Source: Cloacimonetes bacterium UBA5210 (GTDB lineage: Bacteria > Cloacimonadota > Cloacimonadia > Cloacimonadales > Cloacimonadaceae). Taken from it: a DNA stretch of 25,016 nt. Location of the stretch: assembly GCA_002412625.1 (NCBI GenBank), contig DHVK01000051.1:1-25016 (forward strand), written 5' to 3'. The notes under the pieces are model-generated. The model saw nothing but the letters and a program-made list of their open reading frames with translations. It searched no databases and was not told where the DNA came from. Made by a program: the position numbers and the translations under genes. Shown piece by piece: positions 24,963-25,016 of this stretch (position 1 is the stretch's first letter; every line of letters starts with the position of its first letter).

Positions 24963-25016
24963 TGGCTCCGGAAGAGGGATTCGAACCCCCGACCTAGTGG
25001 TTAACAGCCACCCGCT
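24963..25016 (-). tRNA. tRNA-Asn (anticodon GTT), partial at window edge
   Basis: Read on the minus strand, the anticodon stem-loop GGTGG-CTGTTAA-CCACT (GTT at 25005-25003) and T-arm GGGGG-TTCGAAT-CCCTC are complete. They are followed by the 3' acceptor strand TTCCGGA, discriminator G and an encoded CCA (24965-24963). The 5' acceptor strand and most of the D-arm lie beyond the right edge of the window. Confidence 0.95.

Noticed and set aside
24807..25004. 65-codon plus-strand frame at the right edge
   Set aside because: It covers two terminators and the antisense strand of tRNA-Asn.

Overview
The window looks like chromosomal DNA of a free-living bacterium of the FCB group, most likely Candidatus Cloacimonadota. 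That placement is an inference. It rests on the FlgD/T9SS-like C-terminal tail of a large exported protein (2802-5624), the DUF4932-type secreted zincin, and the overall mix of genes. No 16S or other phylogenetic marker with a recognisable signature is present. There are no insertion sequences, prophage genes or CRISPR arrays. GC content is moderate in coding regions and drops sharply in some intergenic stretches.

Layout, left to right. (1) 130-2343, minus: a copper-exporting P1B-type ATPase, followed upstream by a 458-bp spacer. (2) 2802-5624, minus, and 6196-7839, plus: a divergent pair of exported proteins. One is a large secreted protein with a C-terminal sorting-type domain; the other is a DUF4932 family HExxH protein. 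They are separated by 571 bp of AT-rich DNA. (3) 8016-12534, plus: a tight gene string with overlaps or 1-base gaps, made of a MacB/LolD-type ABC ATPase, its MacB/FtsX permease, a YihY/BrkB membrane protein and PurH (last steps of IMP synthesis). (4) tRNA-Ser(GGA), then SppA signal peptide peptidase and ribonuclease G, 12583-16024, plus, closed by a clear intrinsic terminator. (5) 16438-22252, minus: six adjacent genes that appear to form one signalling operon. In transcription order these are a SiaB-type kinase, a SiaC-type DUF1987 protein, a class III nucleotide cyclase with the adenylate-type residues, a 995-residue ABCG-type half transporter with an extra N-terminal region, and two small stand-alone cyclic-nucleotide-binding-fold proteins. 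(6) 22485-24775, plus, divergent from (5): a PhnE-type permease and a pyrimidine-nucleoside (thymidine) phosphorylase. (7) Right edge: a terminator pair and the 3' part of a minus-strand tRNA-Asn(GTT).

The most interesting part is region 5. In Pseudomonas, SiaB and SiaC control the diguanylate cyclase SiaD. Here the same kinase/SiaC pair sits directly upstream of a predicted adenylate cyclase, and the same operon carries an ABC exporter plus two cyclic-nucleotide-binding proteins that lack DNA-binding domains. A plausible reading is a self-contained circuit: SiaB/SiaC phospho-switch, then cAMP synthesis, then small cNMP sensors, then control of an ABCG-type transporter. No SiaA-like PP2C phosphatase is present in the window.

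A second, smaller observation is a short hairpin-plus-T-tract repeat found three times (2429-2456, 6062-6089, 24813-24839). Only one copy sits where a terminator is obviously needed.
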